A stretch of 35,980 nucleotides of DNA, from NCBI GenBank assembly GCA_949283135.1, contig CASDRM010000056.1:1-35980 (forward strand). The letters are read 5' to 3'. Positions 15,244-24,052 of the stretch are shown one piece after another; within the stretch, counting starts at the first letter, position 1; each line of letters begins with the position of its first letter. The translations under genes were made by a program, and so were the position numbers. The DNA comes from an uncultured Ruminococcus sp. GTDB lineage: Bacteria > Bacillota > Clostridia > Oscillospirales > Ruminococcaceae. The notes below the pieces were generated by a model. That model did not search any database and was not told where the DNA came from. It saw only the letters and a list, made by a program, of their open reading frames with translations.

Positions 15244-15822
15244 ATGAAAAACAGAGTCATCACCATAAGCCGTGAATTCGGAAGCGGCGGCCGCACGATA
15301 GGGAGGCGAACGGCGGAAGAGCTCGGAATTCCATGTTACGATAACGAGCTACTGCTTAAGATTGCAGAGGAAAGCGGCTTTAAGGAAAATTATATACGGG
15401 ATGCCGGGGAGTACGCGCCCGGGGGCTTTTTGTCCAATATCTTTTCTCATCAGGGCGCTGGTCCCAACAACGCGGATTATCTCTGGAGCGTCCAGTACAG
15501 AATTATCACCGAACTGGCAGAAAAGGAGCCGTGCGTCATCGTAGGTCGCTGTGCGGATTACATCCTCAAGGATAAGGCCGACTGCCTTAGGGTATTCATT
15601 CATGCGGATATGGCTTTCCGTGCGGAAAGGATTGTCAATGTGTACGGTGAGCGCGAGCAATCGCCCGAGCAGCGAATCCGCGAAAAGGATAAACGGCGCG
15701 CGGCCTATCACAGGTTTTACACCGACATGAAATGGGGACGCGCCCAAAATTATGACATTACGCTCAACAGCGGGACTCTCGGAATCGACAGGTGCGTGAA
15801 TATTATCAAGGAGCTCTATTGA
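15244..15822 (+). CDS. Cytidylate kinase-like family protein
   Basis: This 192-residue P-loop protein belongs to the cytidylate kinase-like group (PF13189 type). The N-terminus is MKNRVITISREFGSGGRTIG, in which the nucleotide-binding loop is the diverged SREFGSGGRTIG, followed by GIPCYDNELL. Later motifs are CVIVGRCADYIL and the lid-like RIREKDKRRAAYHRFYTDMK. The ATG at 15244 is preferred because GGAG (15231-15234) lies nine bases upstream; the ATG at 15238 is only three bases away. The gene begins 13 bases after the MATE stop, so it shares that transcript and probably its control by the MarR protein. These proteins often accompany efflux genes in Clostridia, but the true substrate is unknown. 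Confidence 0.88.
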   Translation: MKNRVITISREFGSGGRTIGRRTAEELGIPCYDNELLLKIAEESGFKENYIRDAGEYAPGGFLSNIFSHQGAGPNNADYLWSVQYRIITELAEKEPCVIVGRCADYILKDKADCLRVFIHADMAFRAERIVNVYGEREQSPEQRIREKDKRRAAYHRFYTDMKWGRAQNYDITLNSGTLGIDRCVNIIKELY

Positions 15823-16221
15823 GGGTGAGGGTTCGCGCCCTTGCCGCAAAAAATCATGGCGCTTTTGACGCGGCATGTGCGCATATGTGTGAGTAAAAGG
15901 AGAGACCACAGCCCTTCACTCGTGGGAGAACTGCGGTGCGGATGACGAAAATATGCCGCCGACAATGCTTCGCACGTCTGCGCCTTCGTTTGGGAATAAT
16001 CGCCGCAAAACAGCATCGACCCGCCTGAATCCATTTGGGATTCAGGCGGGTCTTCGCATGCCTCTGAAACGGCGGAAGGCAGGTATTTGCTCCCCCTGGT
16101 CTGCTCACCGGCGCTTATTTTGACGAAATTTTGCGAGCGGTCTTGATTTCTTCGCGTCAGTGTGGTATAATCATGCTCGATTTAGCAATTTAAAGCTTTA
16201 TACCGTTCGATTGAAGCGGGA
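15823..16221. other. 399-bp gene-free interval with a perfect 15-bp hairpin
   Basis: No open frame here looks like a gene; minus-strand frames (for example 15854-16108) are arginine-rich and lack ribosome sites. The clear structure is a perfect 15-bp inverted repeat, GACCCGCCTGAATCC (16018-16032) and GGATTCAGGCGGGTC (16038-16052), with a 5-base loop. Neither strand has a T tract directly after it, so a normal intrinsic terminator is not obvious. It may end the MATE/kinase transcript or be part of a repetitive intergenic element. Confidence 0.55.
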
Positions 16222-17037
16222 CTATGCGCCCGTCTTGCCGCCGAGCAGCCTACAGGCGTTTTTATGGAGTATCATTTCAAGGGACTTGTCGTCCAGCCCA
16301 AAGCTTTGGATAAGCCGGACAAATTCCCCTTGGTCTGCCCACGGAGAGTCGGTGGCGAAGAGGATTTTATTCGCTCCGTGGCGTCGGATTATCTCGATAT
16401 TCTTTTCGGGATTCATCGCAAGAACCGCGGCGGTATCCATGTACACCGGCTTGCCGACAAGCTTGTCCAAGACTTCGTCCTGCAAGGCGTAGCCTCCGAG
16501 GTGAGCGAGCACCAGTTTGTCGTCTATGAGCCCTTTGAGCTCGTCGAGCACTCTTAAGACCATGTCAGGTGTGCAATGGACGTCGTCCGGGTAGGCTACA
16601 TCCACCCCGACGTGAGTGACGGTGATAAGTCCCCTTTGCGCCGCCTTTTCCATTATTTTAACATACCTGATGTCGTCAAAGCGGGTATTCTGGTAATCGG
16701 GATGAAGCTTTATGCCGAACAGTCCGGCTTCTTTTATGCTGTCGAGAGCCTCATCGACATTTTCGCAGTCGGGGTGGATAGCTCCAGCGTATATTATTCC
16801 GTCCTTGCCGCTGAGCGAGGCGGCGGTGCGGTTGATCGACGCGACCTGGTGCTCAGCCGTGGCGACCGGAAGTATGACCGAATAGGTTATCCCGTTTTTC
16901 GCCATAGACGCCTTGAGACCGGCGAGGGTTCCGTCGCTGTACGGGCGGATTTTTCCCATTTTGGACAGATTGGCTATCGCTCTGGGAGCGACGCTGTCAG
17001 GAAATGTGTGAGTGTGAAAGTCTGTTATTATATTCAT
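16222..17037 (-). CDS. Amidohydrolase-family metal-dependent hydrolase
   Basis: This 271-residue TIM-barrel enzyme is of the amidohydrolase 2 (PF04909) type, which includes decarboxylases and hydrolases using a bound divalent metal. The metal-binding DFHTHTF (H8, H10) opens the protein. GIKLHPDYQNTRF, VTHVGVD and VLAHLGGYALQDEV supply the later ligands, and FATDSPWADQGEF the conserved aspartate. No signal peptide is present, so it is cytoplasmic. A GGAGG lies about ten bases before the ATG at 17037, and its own promoter (17090-17118) drives it away from the aryl-acid operon that starts at 17151. Divergent placement hints at a related substrate, but nothing in the sequence proves it. Confidence 0.88.
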   Translation of the reverse strand: MNIITDFHTHTFPDSVAPRAIANLSKMGKIRPYSDGTLAGLKASMAKNGITYSVILPVATAEHQVASINRTAASLSGKDGIIYAGAIHPDCENVDEALDSIKEAGLFGIKLHPDYQNTRFDDIRYVKIMEKAAQRGLITVTHVGVDVAYPDDVHCTPDMVLRVLDELKGLIDDKLVLAHLGGYALQDEVLDKLVGKPVYMDTAAVLAMNPEKNIEIIRRHGANKILFATDSPWADQGEFVRLIQSFGLDDKSLEMILHKNACRLLGGKTGA

Positions 17038-17089
17038 CTGTTAGAAACCTCCGCAGCATTTGCTTGAAAATATTTTGCCGACGAGGGTA

Positions 17090-17118
17090 ATTATAGCACA
17101 CGAAAGCGTAAAATTCAA
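17090..17118 (-). promoter_or_regulatory. Sigma-A promoter of the amidohydrolase gene
   Basis: On the minus strand TTGAAT (17118-17113), a 17-base spacer and a perfect TATAAT (17095-17090). A weaker plus-strand candidate, TTGAAA (17064-17069) with TAATTA (17088-17093) and an 18-base spacer, overlaps it and could serve the divergent operon. Confidence 0.7.
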
Positions 17119-17150
17119 AATAATTTTCAATATAACCAAAGGTGAAAAAT

Positions 17151-18785
17151 ATGACCATTATTGATTTACTGGAAAGAAACAGCGTTGATTACGGAAACGA
17201 GACGGCGCTGGTAGAAATAAACCCCGAGCTGCCCGACGACCGCAGGCTCACATGGCGGGAGTACGAGCTGGTTCAGCCGACCGTGAGAACGAGCTACCGC
17301 AGGGAGATAACCTGGACGGTATTCAACGAAAAGGCGAACCGCTTTGCCAACGCGCTTATCGGCAGAGGAATAGGGAAGGGAGACAAGGTGGCTATACTTC
17401 TGATGAACTGCCTTGAGTGGCTTCCTATCTATTTCGGGATACTCAAGACCGGTGCTATGGCGGTGCCGCTCAATTTCCGCTATTCATCGGATGAGATAAA
17501 GTATTGTCTGGATCTTGCCGAGGCGGACGCGCTTGTTTTTGGAGCGGAGTTTATAGGACGTGTCGAGGAGATAGCGGACCAGATAAGCAAAAAAAGGCTG
17601 CTGATTTATGTAGGCGACGGCTGCCCCTCCTTTGCGGAGAGCTATACGCACCTTGCCGCCGACTGCGCGAGCACCAACCCATGTATAGAGATAGGCGAAG
17701 AGGATCACGCCGCGATATACTTCTCCTCAGGCACCACAGGCTTCCCGAAGGCGATTTTGCACAGGCACAGAGCGCTCATCCACGCCGCCAGAGTCGAGCA
17801 GAATCACCACTCCCAGACCCATAACGATGTTTTTTTGTGCATACCTCCGCTGTACCACACCGGAGCGAAGATGCACTGGTTCGGCTCGCTCATAAGCGGC
17901 TCGAAGGCGGTCTTGCTCAAGGGCACCAAGCCGGAGTTTATCCTTTCCGCCGCGTCAAAGGAGAAGTGCACCATAGTCTGGCTGCTCGTGCCGTGGGCGC
18001 AGGACATGCTCAACGCTCTGGACAGCGGCAGACTCAGGCTTTCCGACTACGATCTTTCGGCGTGGAGGCTGATGCACATAGGCGCTCAGCCGGTTCCTCA
18101 GAGCCTTATAAAGCACTGGCTGGAGTATTTCCCGAACCATCAGTATGATACCAACTACGGTCTGTCCGAGTCGATAGGTCCCGGCGCTGTGCATTTAGGA
18201 GTGGAGAATATACGCAAGGTCGGAGCTATAGGCATTCCGGGCTACGGCTGGCAGGTCAGAATCGTAGACGAGTCCGGCAAGGACGTCGCGGACGGAGAGG
18301 TAGGAGAGCTCTGCCTCAAGGGCGCGGGGGTCATGGAATGCTACTATAACGATCCCGACGCCACCGCTGCCGCTTTGAAGGACGGCTGGCTGTACACCGG
18401 GGACATGGCTATGCGTGACGACGAGGGCTTTATATTCTTAGTTGACAGAAAGAAGGACGTCATCATAACCGGCGGAGAAAACCTCTACCCGGTTCAGATA
18501 GAGGATTACATAAGAGGCTACCGCAAGGTGAGCGACGTGGCGGTGATAGGTCTGCCTGACGAGAGACTCGGCGAGATAGCCGCCGCCATCATAGAGGTGA
18601 AAGAGGGCATGAGCTGCACCAAGGAGGAAATAGACGAATTCTGCTCGGGAATGCCAAGATACAAGCGCCCGAGAAAGATAATCTTCGCCTCGGTGCCGAG
18701 AAATCCCACCGGCAAGATAGAAAAGCCGCTGCTGCGCAAAATGTACGGCACAGAGCACCTTGTGCTCGATCAGAATATCGGATAA
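17151..18785 (+). CDS. AMP-binding acyl-CoA synthetase
   Basis: This 544-residue enzyme of the adenylate-forming class converts a carboxylic acid, ATP and CoA to acyl-CoA through an acyl-AMP. The phosphate loop is IYFSSGTTGFPKA, the second core motif is NYGLSESIGPG, and the hinge and C-terminal motifs are WLYTGDMAMRDDEGF and KDVIITGGENLYPVQIED. The catalytic lysine near the end lies in NPTGKIEKPLLRK. An extra ~20-residue stretch after LTWREY precedes the usual ITWTVFNEKANRFANAL. The ATG at 17151 is chosen because AAAGGTG lies six bases upstream; a GTG at 17142 falls within that site. It is the first gene of the operon with a symporter, IorAB and a PaaK-like ligase. The substrate, likely an aryl or branched acid, is inferred only from context. 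Confidence 0.9.
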   Translation: MTIIDLLERNSVDYGNETALVEINPELPDDRRLTWREYELVQPTVRTSYRREITWTVFNEKANRFANALIGRGIGKGDKVAILLMNCLEWLPIYFGILKTGAMAVPLNFRYSSDEIKYCLDLAEADALVFGAEFIGRVEEIADQISKKRLLIYVGDGCPSFAESYTHLAADCASTNPCIEIGEEDHAAIYFSSGTTGFPKAILHRHRALIHAARVEQNHHSQTHNDVFLCIPPLYHTGAKMHWFGSLISGSKAVLLKGTKPEFILSAASKEKCTIVWLLVPWAQDMLNALDSGRLRLSDYDLSAWRLMHIGAQPVPQSLIKHWLEYFPNHQYDTNYGLSESIGPGAVHLGVENIRKVGAIGIPGYGWQVRIVDESGKDVADGEVGELCLKGAGVMECYYNDPDATAAALKDGWLYTGDMAMRDDEGFIFLVDRKKDVIITGGENLYPVQIEDYIRGYRKVSDVAVIGLPDERLGEIAAAIIEVKEGMSCTKEEIDEFCSGMPRYKRPRKIIFASVPRNPTGKIEKPLLRKMYGTEHLVLDQNIG

Positions 18786-18806
18786 ACATTTGGGGGTAAC
18801 CGTGGC

Positions 18807-20366
18807 ATGACCGCAACCATGATAATCACACTTTGCATGATAGTCTGCTTTTTCTCGCTGATGATCTATATAGGCATACGCTCGAGAAAGCACGCCTCAG
18901 ACATAAACGGATTTGTTCTCGGCTCGCGTTCGGTAGGACCGTGGCTGAGCGCATTTGCGTTCGGAACCTCATATTTCTCCGCCGTGATATTTGTCGGCTA
19001 CGCCGGACAGTTCGGCTGGAATTTCGGACTCGCTTCGACATGGATAGGGCTTGGCAACGCCTTTATCGGCTCGCTTTTAGCTTGGAGCGTCCTCGGAAGA
19101 AGGACGAGGATAATGACCCAGCACCTTTCCTGCAAGACGATGCCGGAGTTTTTCGGAGCGAGGTTTGAGTCCAAAAAACTCAAAATCGCCGCCTCGGTGA
19201 TAACCTTCGTCTTTCTGATACCATATACCGCCTCTCTTTTCAACGGTCTTTCGAGGCTGTTCTCGATGGCGTTCGAGGGGGTAGACTATTCTGTCTGCGT
19301 GATAGTCATGGCTGTTCTGACAGGTATTTACGTCCTTGTCGGAGGCTATATGGCGACCGCGATAAACGATTTTATCCAGGGACTTATAATGCTTGTCGGC
19401 ATAGTCGCTGTGATAGCGGCGGTGATAAATCAGAACGGCGGATTGAGCGCCGCCATGGAGGATCTCGCCACAGGGGAAAACGGCGGCTGGGAATACGCCT
19501 CGTTTTTGGGAGCAGATCCGGTATTTTTGCTGTTTGTAGTTATCCTTACATCGCTCGGCACATGGGGACTGCCGCAGATGGTAGGAAAATTCTACGCCAT
19601 CAAAAACGAGGAGTCTATAAAGATGGGTACAGTAATTTCCACCCTCTTCGCGATAGTTGTAGCGGGCGGCTGCTACTTCCTCGGAGGCTTCGGCAGGCTT
19701 TATGAGGTGGACGTGGCGTCAGAGGGCTACGACGCAATAGTCCCCAAGATGCTCTCGGGGCTTTCTCCTGTTCTCATAGGAATAGTTATAGTTCTGGTGC
19801 TGTCCGCCTCGATGTCCACCCTGTCGTCGCTGGTTCTCACCAGCGGCTCGACGGTCACGCTCGACTTTATAGCTCCGATGTTCAAGCGGGAGCTGGGCGA
19901 AAAGACGAAAATGACGATAATGAGGCTGTTCATAGTGGCGTTTATAGTCGTCTCCTCGGTTATAGCCATTGTCCAGGCAAGCAGCAAGAACCTGTTTATC
20001 GCGCAGATGATGGGCGTTTCCTGGGGAGCTCTCGCGGGAGCGTTCCTGGCGCCCTTCCTGTACGGGCTGTACTTCAAAAAGACCACCAAGGCCGCCGTGG
20101 TCTGCTGCTTTGTTTACGGCGTCGGTCTTGAGATATTCCAGCTTTTTGTATCCCTCGGCTGGGTTGACATATCAGAAGTTCCTGTGATAAACTTCATATT
20201 TACAAACTCTCTTTACTCAGGAGTATTTGCTATGGTGGGCGGGCTGATAATTTTGCCTGTTGTCAGCCTTTTGACTCAAAAGACCTGCCCACGCGAAGTT
20301 GAGAAGATGTTTAGCTGCTACAGTCTGACAAAGACTGTTGAGATAACCGACAGTCTCGGAAAATAA
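18807..20366 (+). CDS. Sodium:solute symporter (SSS family)
   Basis: This is a 519-residue secondary transporter with about 13 membrane segments. It carries the SSS signatures DINGFVLGSRSVGPWLSAFA followed by FGTSYFSAVIFVG, then TMPEFFGARF, GIYVLVGGYMATAINDFIQG and the long segment SASMSTLSSLVLTSGS, whose serines line the Na+ site. Family members import sugars, amino acids, pantothenate, acetate or other carboxylates with Na+. It sits 21 bases after the acyl-CoA synthetase and 10-20 bases before iorA. Uptake (or release) of an aryl acetate or related acid handled by the neighbouring enzymes is therefore a reasonable inference. GGGGG lies nine bases before the ATG. Confidence 0.93.
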   Translation: MTATMIITLCMIVCFFSLMIYIGIRSRKHASDINGFVLGSRSVGPWLSAFAFGTSYFSAVIFVGYAGQFGWNFGLASTWIGLGNAFIGSLLAWSVLGRRTRIMTQHLSCKTMPEFFGARFESKKLKIAASVITFVFLIPYTASLFNGLSRLFSMAFEGVDYSVCVIVMAVLTGIYVLVGGYMATAINDFIQGLIMLVGIVAVIAAVINQNGGLSAAMEDLATGENGGWEYASFLGADPVFLLFVVILTSLGTWGLPQMVGKFYAIKNEESIKMGTVISTLFAIVVAGGCYFLGGFGRLYEVDVASEGYDAIVPKMLSGLSPVLIGIVIVLVLSASMSTLSSLVLTSGSTVTLDFIAPMFKRELGEKTKMTIMRLFIVAFIVVSSVIAIVQASSKNLFIAQMMGVSWGALAGAFLAPFLYGLYFKKTTKAAVVCCFVYGVGLEIFQLFVSLGWVDISEVPVINFIFTNSLYSGVFAMVGGLIILPVVSLLTQKTCPREVEKMFSCYSLTKTVEITDSLGK

Positions 20367-20385
20367 TACTGAAAGGATGACCGAT

Positions 20386-22122
20386 TTGAAAAAACTTATG
20401 CTCGGCAATGAGGCCATTGCCCGCGGACTTTATGAAGCGGGGGTAAGGGTGGTTTCCAGCTATCCCGGAACACCATCCACCGAAATCACCGAATTTGCCG
20501 CAAAGTACGATGAAATTTACTGCGAATGGGCGCCAAACGAAAAGGTAGCCGCGGAGGTCGCGTTCGGAGCGTCGCTGCGGGGAGTCCGCAGCGCCTGCGC
20601 GATGAAGCACGTAGGACTCAACGTCGCCGCAGACCCTCTTTTCACGCTGTCATATACCGGCGTAAACGGAGGAATGGTGATATTTGCAGCCGACGACCCG
20701 GCTATGCACTCCTCTCAGAACGAGCAGGATTCAAGGCATTACGCCATAGCCGCGAAGGTTCCCATGCTTGAGCCGTCAGACGCGGCGGAGGCAAAGGAAT
20801 TTGTGCGCGAGGCATACAGGATATCCGAGGAGTACGATACTCCCGTCATTGTAAGGAGCTGCACCAGAATGGCGCACTCGCAGTGCATGGTCGAGCTCTG
20901 CGGCAGAGAGGAGCATGAGCTCGGAGTATACGAAAAGAAGCCTCAGAAGTATATAATGGCTCCCGCCAACGCCCAGAAGCGTCACCCGTTTGTCGAGCAG
21001 AGAATGAAGGAGCTCAAGGAGCTCTCAGAGGTCAGCGCTCTCAACAGAATAGAGGGCAGCGGCTCGGATATGGGCATAATCTGTTCGGGCACCTGCTATC
21101 AGTATGTAAAAGAGGTGTTCGGCGACAGCGTTTCGGTGCTCAAGCTCGGAATAGTCAACCCTCTCCCCGAGAACCTGATAAGGGAGTTTGCCGGCAGAGT
21201 CGGTAAGCTCTATGTCATAGAGGAGCTTGACGGAATCGTAGAGAACCATGTGAGAACGCTTGGCATTGAGTGCGTAGGCAAGGAGCTCTTCCCGCCTGTA
21301 GGCGAATTCAATCAGGCTGTGATACGCGCGGCGTTCGGCATTCCCGAGCCGCAGAGCATAACTCCCGACACACCTGTGCCGGTAAGACCTCCCGTTATGT
21401 GCGCGGGCTGCCCGCACAGGGGAATGTTCTATGTGTTGGCAAAGAACAAGATAACCGTTTTGGGAGATATAGGCTGCTATACCCTCGGAAGCGCCGCCCC
21501 GCTCAACGCCATTGACTCTGTTTTGTGCATGGGAGCCTCCGTTTCCGGTCTTCACGGCTTCAATAAAGCCGGCGGAGCGGAAAACGAGCATAAGAGCGTC
21601 TGCGTGATAGGCGACTCGACGTTTATCCACTCGGGCGTCACCGGTCTTATAGATATAGCCTACAACAACTCAAATTCGACCGTAATAATACTCGACAACT
21701 CTATAACCGGCATGACCGGACATCAGCAGAACCCCACCACCGGCTATAATATCAAGGGAGATCCGGCTACTGCGGTAAACCTCGAGGCTCTGTGCCACGC
21801 GATAGGCATCAGGCGCGTCAGGGTGGTAGACCCGTATAATCTCACGGAGTGCGAGAGCGCCGTAAAGGAGGAGCTCGCGGCTGACGAGGCGTCGGTCATC
21901 ATTTCCCGCAGACCCTGTGTTCTGCTCAAGAACGTAAAGGCGAAGCCTCCGGTCAAGGTGAACACCGATAAGTGCGTAGGCTGCAAGATGTGCATGAGGC
22001 TGGGCTGCCCGGCGATAAGCATTAAGGGCTCTAAGGCTCATATCGACTTTACGCAGTGCGTGGGCTGCGACGTCTGCACGCAGCTTTGCAGGTTTGACGC
22101 CATAGAGAAAGGGGAAAGATAA
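20386..22122 (+). CDS. iorA: Indolepyruvate:ferredoxin oxidoreductase, alpha subunit
   Basis: IorA with IorB interconverts an aryl 2-oxoacid (indolepyruvate, phenylpyruvate or hydroxyphenylpyruvate) plus CoA with aryl-acetyl-CoA and CO2, using ferredoxin. The N-terminal pyrimidine-binding domain shows SSYPGTPSTEITEF. The thiamine-diphosphate domain shows CAGCPHRGMFY and GDIGCYTLG, then GDSTFIHSGVTGLID with NNSNSTVIILDN. Two [4Fe-4S] motifs close the protein: CVGCKMCMRLGCP (from about residue 530) and CVGCDVCTQLCRF (from about 558). The start is taken as TTG at 20386, with GAAAGGATG six bases upstream giving MKKLMLGNEAIARG, typical of the family. An ATG at 20377 abuts that site and seems too close, but is possible. 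The length, 578 residues, is normal for the fused alpha subunit. Confidence 0.95.
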   Translation: MKKLMLGNEAIARGLYEAGVRVVSSYPGTPSTEITEFAAKYDEIYCEWAPNEKVAAEVAFGASLRGVRSACAMKHVGLNVAADPLFTLSYTGVNGGMVIFAADDPAMHSSQNEQDSRHYAIAAKVPMLEPSDAAEAKEFVREAYRISEEYDTPVIVRSCTRMAHSQCMVELCGREEHELGVYEKKPQKYIMAPANAQKRHPFVEQRMKELKELSEVSALNRIEGSGSDMGIICSGTCYQYVKEVFGDSVSVLKLGIVNPLPENLIREFAGRVGKLYVIEELDGIVENHVRTLGIECVGKELFPPVGEFNQAVIRAAFGIPEPQSITPDTPVPVRPPVMCAGCPHRGMFYVLAKNKITVLGDIGCYTLGSAAPLNAIDSVLCMGASVSGLHGFNKAGGAENEHKSVCVIGDSTFIHSGVTGLIDIAYNNSNSTVIILDNSITGMTGHQQNPTTGYNIKGDPATAVNLEALCHAIGIRRVRVVDPYNLTECESAVKEELAADEASVIISRRPCVLLKNVKAKPPVKVNTDKCVGCKMCMRLGCPAISIKGSKAHIDFTQCVGCDVCTQLCRFDAIEKGER

Positions 22123-22695
22123 ATGGAGACTAAAAATGTCATGATAGTCGGCGTAGGCGGACAGGGAAGCATACTTGCGAGCAAGCTTTTGGGAACTCTC
22201 CTTACCGGCGAGGGCTATGACGTAAAGGTGAGCGAGGTTCACGGAATGAGCCAGCGCGGCGGCTCGGTAGTCACATACGTCAGGTTCGGAGACAAGGTCT
22301 ACTCCCCGGTCGTTTCCGAGGGCGAGGCGGACTTCATAGTGTCCTTTGAGAAGCTTGAGGCTGCGAGGCATTCGGTATGCCTTAGAACGGGCGGAAAGAT
22401 AATAGTAAATACTCAGGAAATAGACCCAATGCCGGTAATAACGGGAGCAGCCTCCTATCCGAGCGATATTCTAAAGGAGCTCAAGGCTAAGGGCGTGTAC
22501 ATAGACGAAATAGACGCGCTCAGCTTAGCCGAGCAGGCGGGAAGCGCGAAATCGGTGAATATCGTGCTTATGGGCAGGCTTGCAAAGTACTTCCACATAG
22601 AAAAGGAAAAGTGGATAGCTGCTATTGAGAAGTGCGTAAAGCCGCAGTTTGTTGAGATGAACAAGAAGGCGTTCGAGCTTGGCTACAACGCCTGA
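22123..22695 (+). CDS. iorB: Indolepyruvate:ferredoxin oxidoreductase, beta subunit
   Basis: This 190-residue gamma-type subunit pairs with IorA. The glycine-rich GVGGQGSILASKLLG near the N-terminus and VSEVHGMSQRGGSVVTYVRF are the family signatures. The ATG follows the iorA stop codon with no gap, and the ribosome site (AAAGGGGAAAG) lies inside the end of iorA, so the subunits are translated in step. No cluster-binding motif is expected or seen. Confidence 0.95.
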   Translation: METKNVMIVGVGGQGSILASKLLGTLLTGEGYDVKVSEVHGMSQRGGSVVTYVRFGDKVYSPVVSEGEADFIVSFEKLEAARHSVCLRTGGKIIVNTQEIDPMPVITGAASYPSDILKELKAKGVYIDEIDALSLAEQAGSAKSVNIVLMGRLAKYFHIEKEKWIAAIEKCVKPQFVEMNKKAFELGYNA

Positions 22696-22731
22696 GCCGC
22701 AATAAGTCATCAAAAGGGAGAGTCAAAGAAA

Positions 22732-24039
22732 ATGTCAAGATATTATCAGCCTGAAATCGAGACTGCTTCAAGGGAAGAGATCGTGAGAATTCAGAACGAG
22801 AAGATAGTCAAGCAGGTAAGACACGTTTACGACAATGTCGCCTACTACAGGAACCTTATGGACAAAAAGGGAGTCAAGCCGGAGGACATCAAAAGCATTG
22901 ACGATATCAAGAAGCTCCCTTTTCTTTCAAAGGATGACCTGAGGGAGGCGTATCCGTACGGACTTTTAGGAACAGACCTCAAAAACTGCGTCAGAATCCA
23001 GTCTACCTCGGGCACGACCGGAAAGCGCGTTGTGGCGTTCTACACCCAGCACGATATAGACCTGTGGGAGGAGTGCTGCGCGAGAGCGATAGTCGCCGCG
23101 GGAGGCTCTAACGAGGATGTTTGCCAGGTATGCTACGGCTACGGTCTCTTCACCGGAGGCCCCGGCCTCAACGGCGGCTCTCACAAGGTCGGCTGCCTTA
23201 CCTTGCCCATGTCCTCGGGAAATACCGAGCGCCAGATACAGTTCATGATGGATCTCGGCTCGACGATCCTTTGCTGCACTCCGTCGTATGCCGCCTATAT
23301 CGGCGAGTCTCTGGCTGAGCGGGGCTACAAGCCGGAGGACAACAAGCTCAAAGCCGGAATATTCGGCGCGGAGCCTTGGACGGAGGAGATGCGCAGGAGT
23401 ATAGAAAAGAGCCTCGGCATCAAGGCGTATGATATATACGGTCTGACCGAGACGAGCGGTCCCGGCGTGGCGTTTGAGTGCGAGGAGCAGCACGGTATGC
23501 ACATCAACGAGGATCATTTTTACGCTGAGATCATAGACCCCGAGACCGGCGAGGTGCTCCCCGAGGGCTCAAAGGGCGAGCTGGTGTTCACCTCTTTGGA
23601 TAAGGAGGCGTTCCCGCTGCTGAGATACCGCACGAGGGACATCTGCATCCTTTCCCGTGAGAAGTGCTCCTGCGGAAGAACTCATGTCAGAATGAGTAAG
23701 CCCTTAGGAAGAAGCGACGACATGCTTATCATCAGGGGTGTAAACGTATTCCCGAGCCAGATAGAGACTGTTCTTCTGAACGAGGGCTATACTCCAAACT
23801 ATCAGATAATAGTGGACAGAGTCAACAATTCAGACACCTTGGACATAAATGTCGAGCTGTCGCCCGAGCAGTTCTCGGATAAGGTCGGCGACAACCAGCG
23901 CAGAGAAATACAGCTTGGCGAGGCTATGAGGACTATGCTTGGAATCAAGCCGGTCATTCACCTTGTGCCGCCGCACACCGTGGTAAGGAGCGAGGGCAAG
24001 GCGGTAAGAGTAATAGACAAGCGCAAGCTTCATGATTAA
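22732..24039 (+). CDS. paaK: Phenylacetate--CoA ligase family protein
   Basis: This 435-residue adenylate-forming ligase is the PaaK type. It activates phenylacetate or indoleacetate with ATP and CoA. Signatures are IDDIKKLPFLSKDDLREAYP, the phosphate loop QSTSGTTGKRVVAF, DIYGLTETSGPGVAFEC, LLRYRTRDI and the C-terminal lid RSDDMLIIRGVNVFPSQIE. The last conserved lysine is in RSEGKAVRVIDKRK. Zinc-like cysteines typical of the family occur as CSCGRTH. It follows iorB by 36 bases. In many Clostridia and Archaea the same set, iorAB plus paaK plus an ACT protein, occurs together. Depending on direction, the ligase feeds aryl acetates into IorAB or handles the thioester it makes. The gene symbol states family, not proven substrate. 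Confidence 0.93.
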   Translation: MSRYYQPEIETASREEIVRIQNEKIVKQVRHVYDNVAYYRNLMDKKGVKPEDIKSIDDIKKLPFLSKDDLREAYPYGLLGTDLKNCVRIQSTSGTTGKRVVAFYTQHDIDLWEECCARAIVAAGGSNEDVCQVCYGYGLFTGGPGLNGGSHKVGCLTLPMSSGNTERQIQFMMDLGSTILCCTPSYAAYIGESLAERGYKPEDNKLKAGIFGAEPWTEEMRRSIEKSLGIKAYDIYGLTETSGPGVAFECEEQHGMHINEDHFYAEIIDPETGEVLPEGSKGELVFTSLDKEAFPLLRYRTRDICILSREKCSCGRTHVRMSKPLGRSDDMLIIRGVNVFPSQIETVLLNEGYTPNYQIIVDRVNNSDTLDINVELSPEQFSDKVGDNQRREIQLGEAMRTMLGIKPVIHLVPPHTVVRSEGKAVRVIDKRKLHD

Positions 24040-24052
24040 AGGAGGGTAAATT

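Noticed and set aside
16018..16052. Classic intrinsic terminator after the kinase-like gene
   Set aside because: The stem is perfect but no T run follows on either strand, so it is described only as a hairpin of uncertain role.
15854..16108. Minus-strand frame of 84 codons in the gap after the kinase-like gene
   Set aside because: It is arginine- and cysteine-rich, crosses the 15-bp hairpin, lacks a ribosome site and resembles no family.
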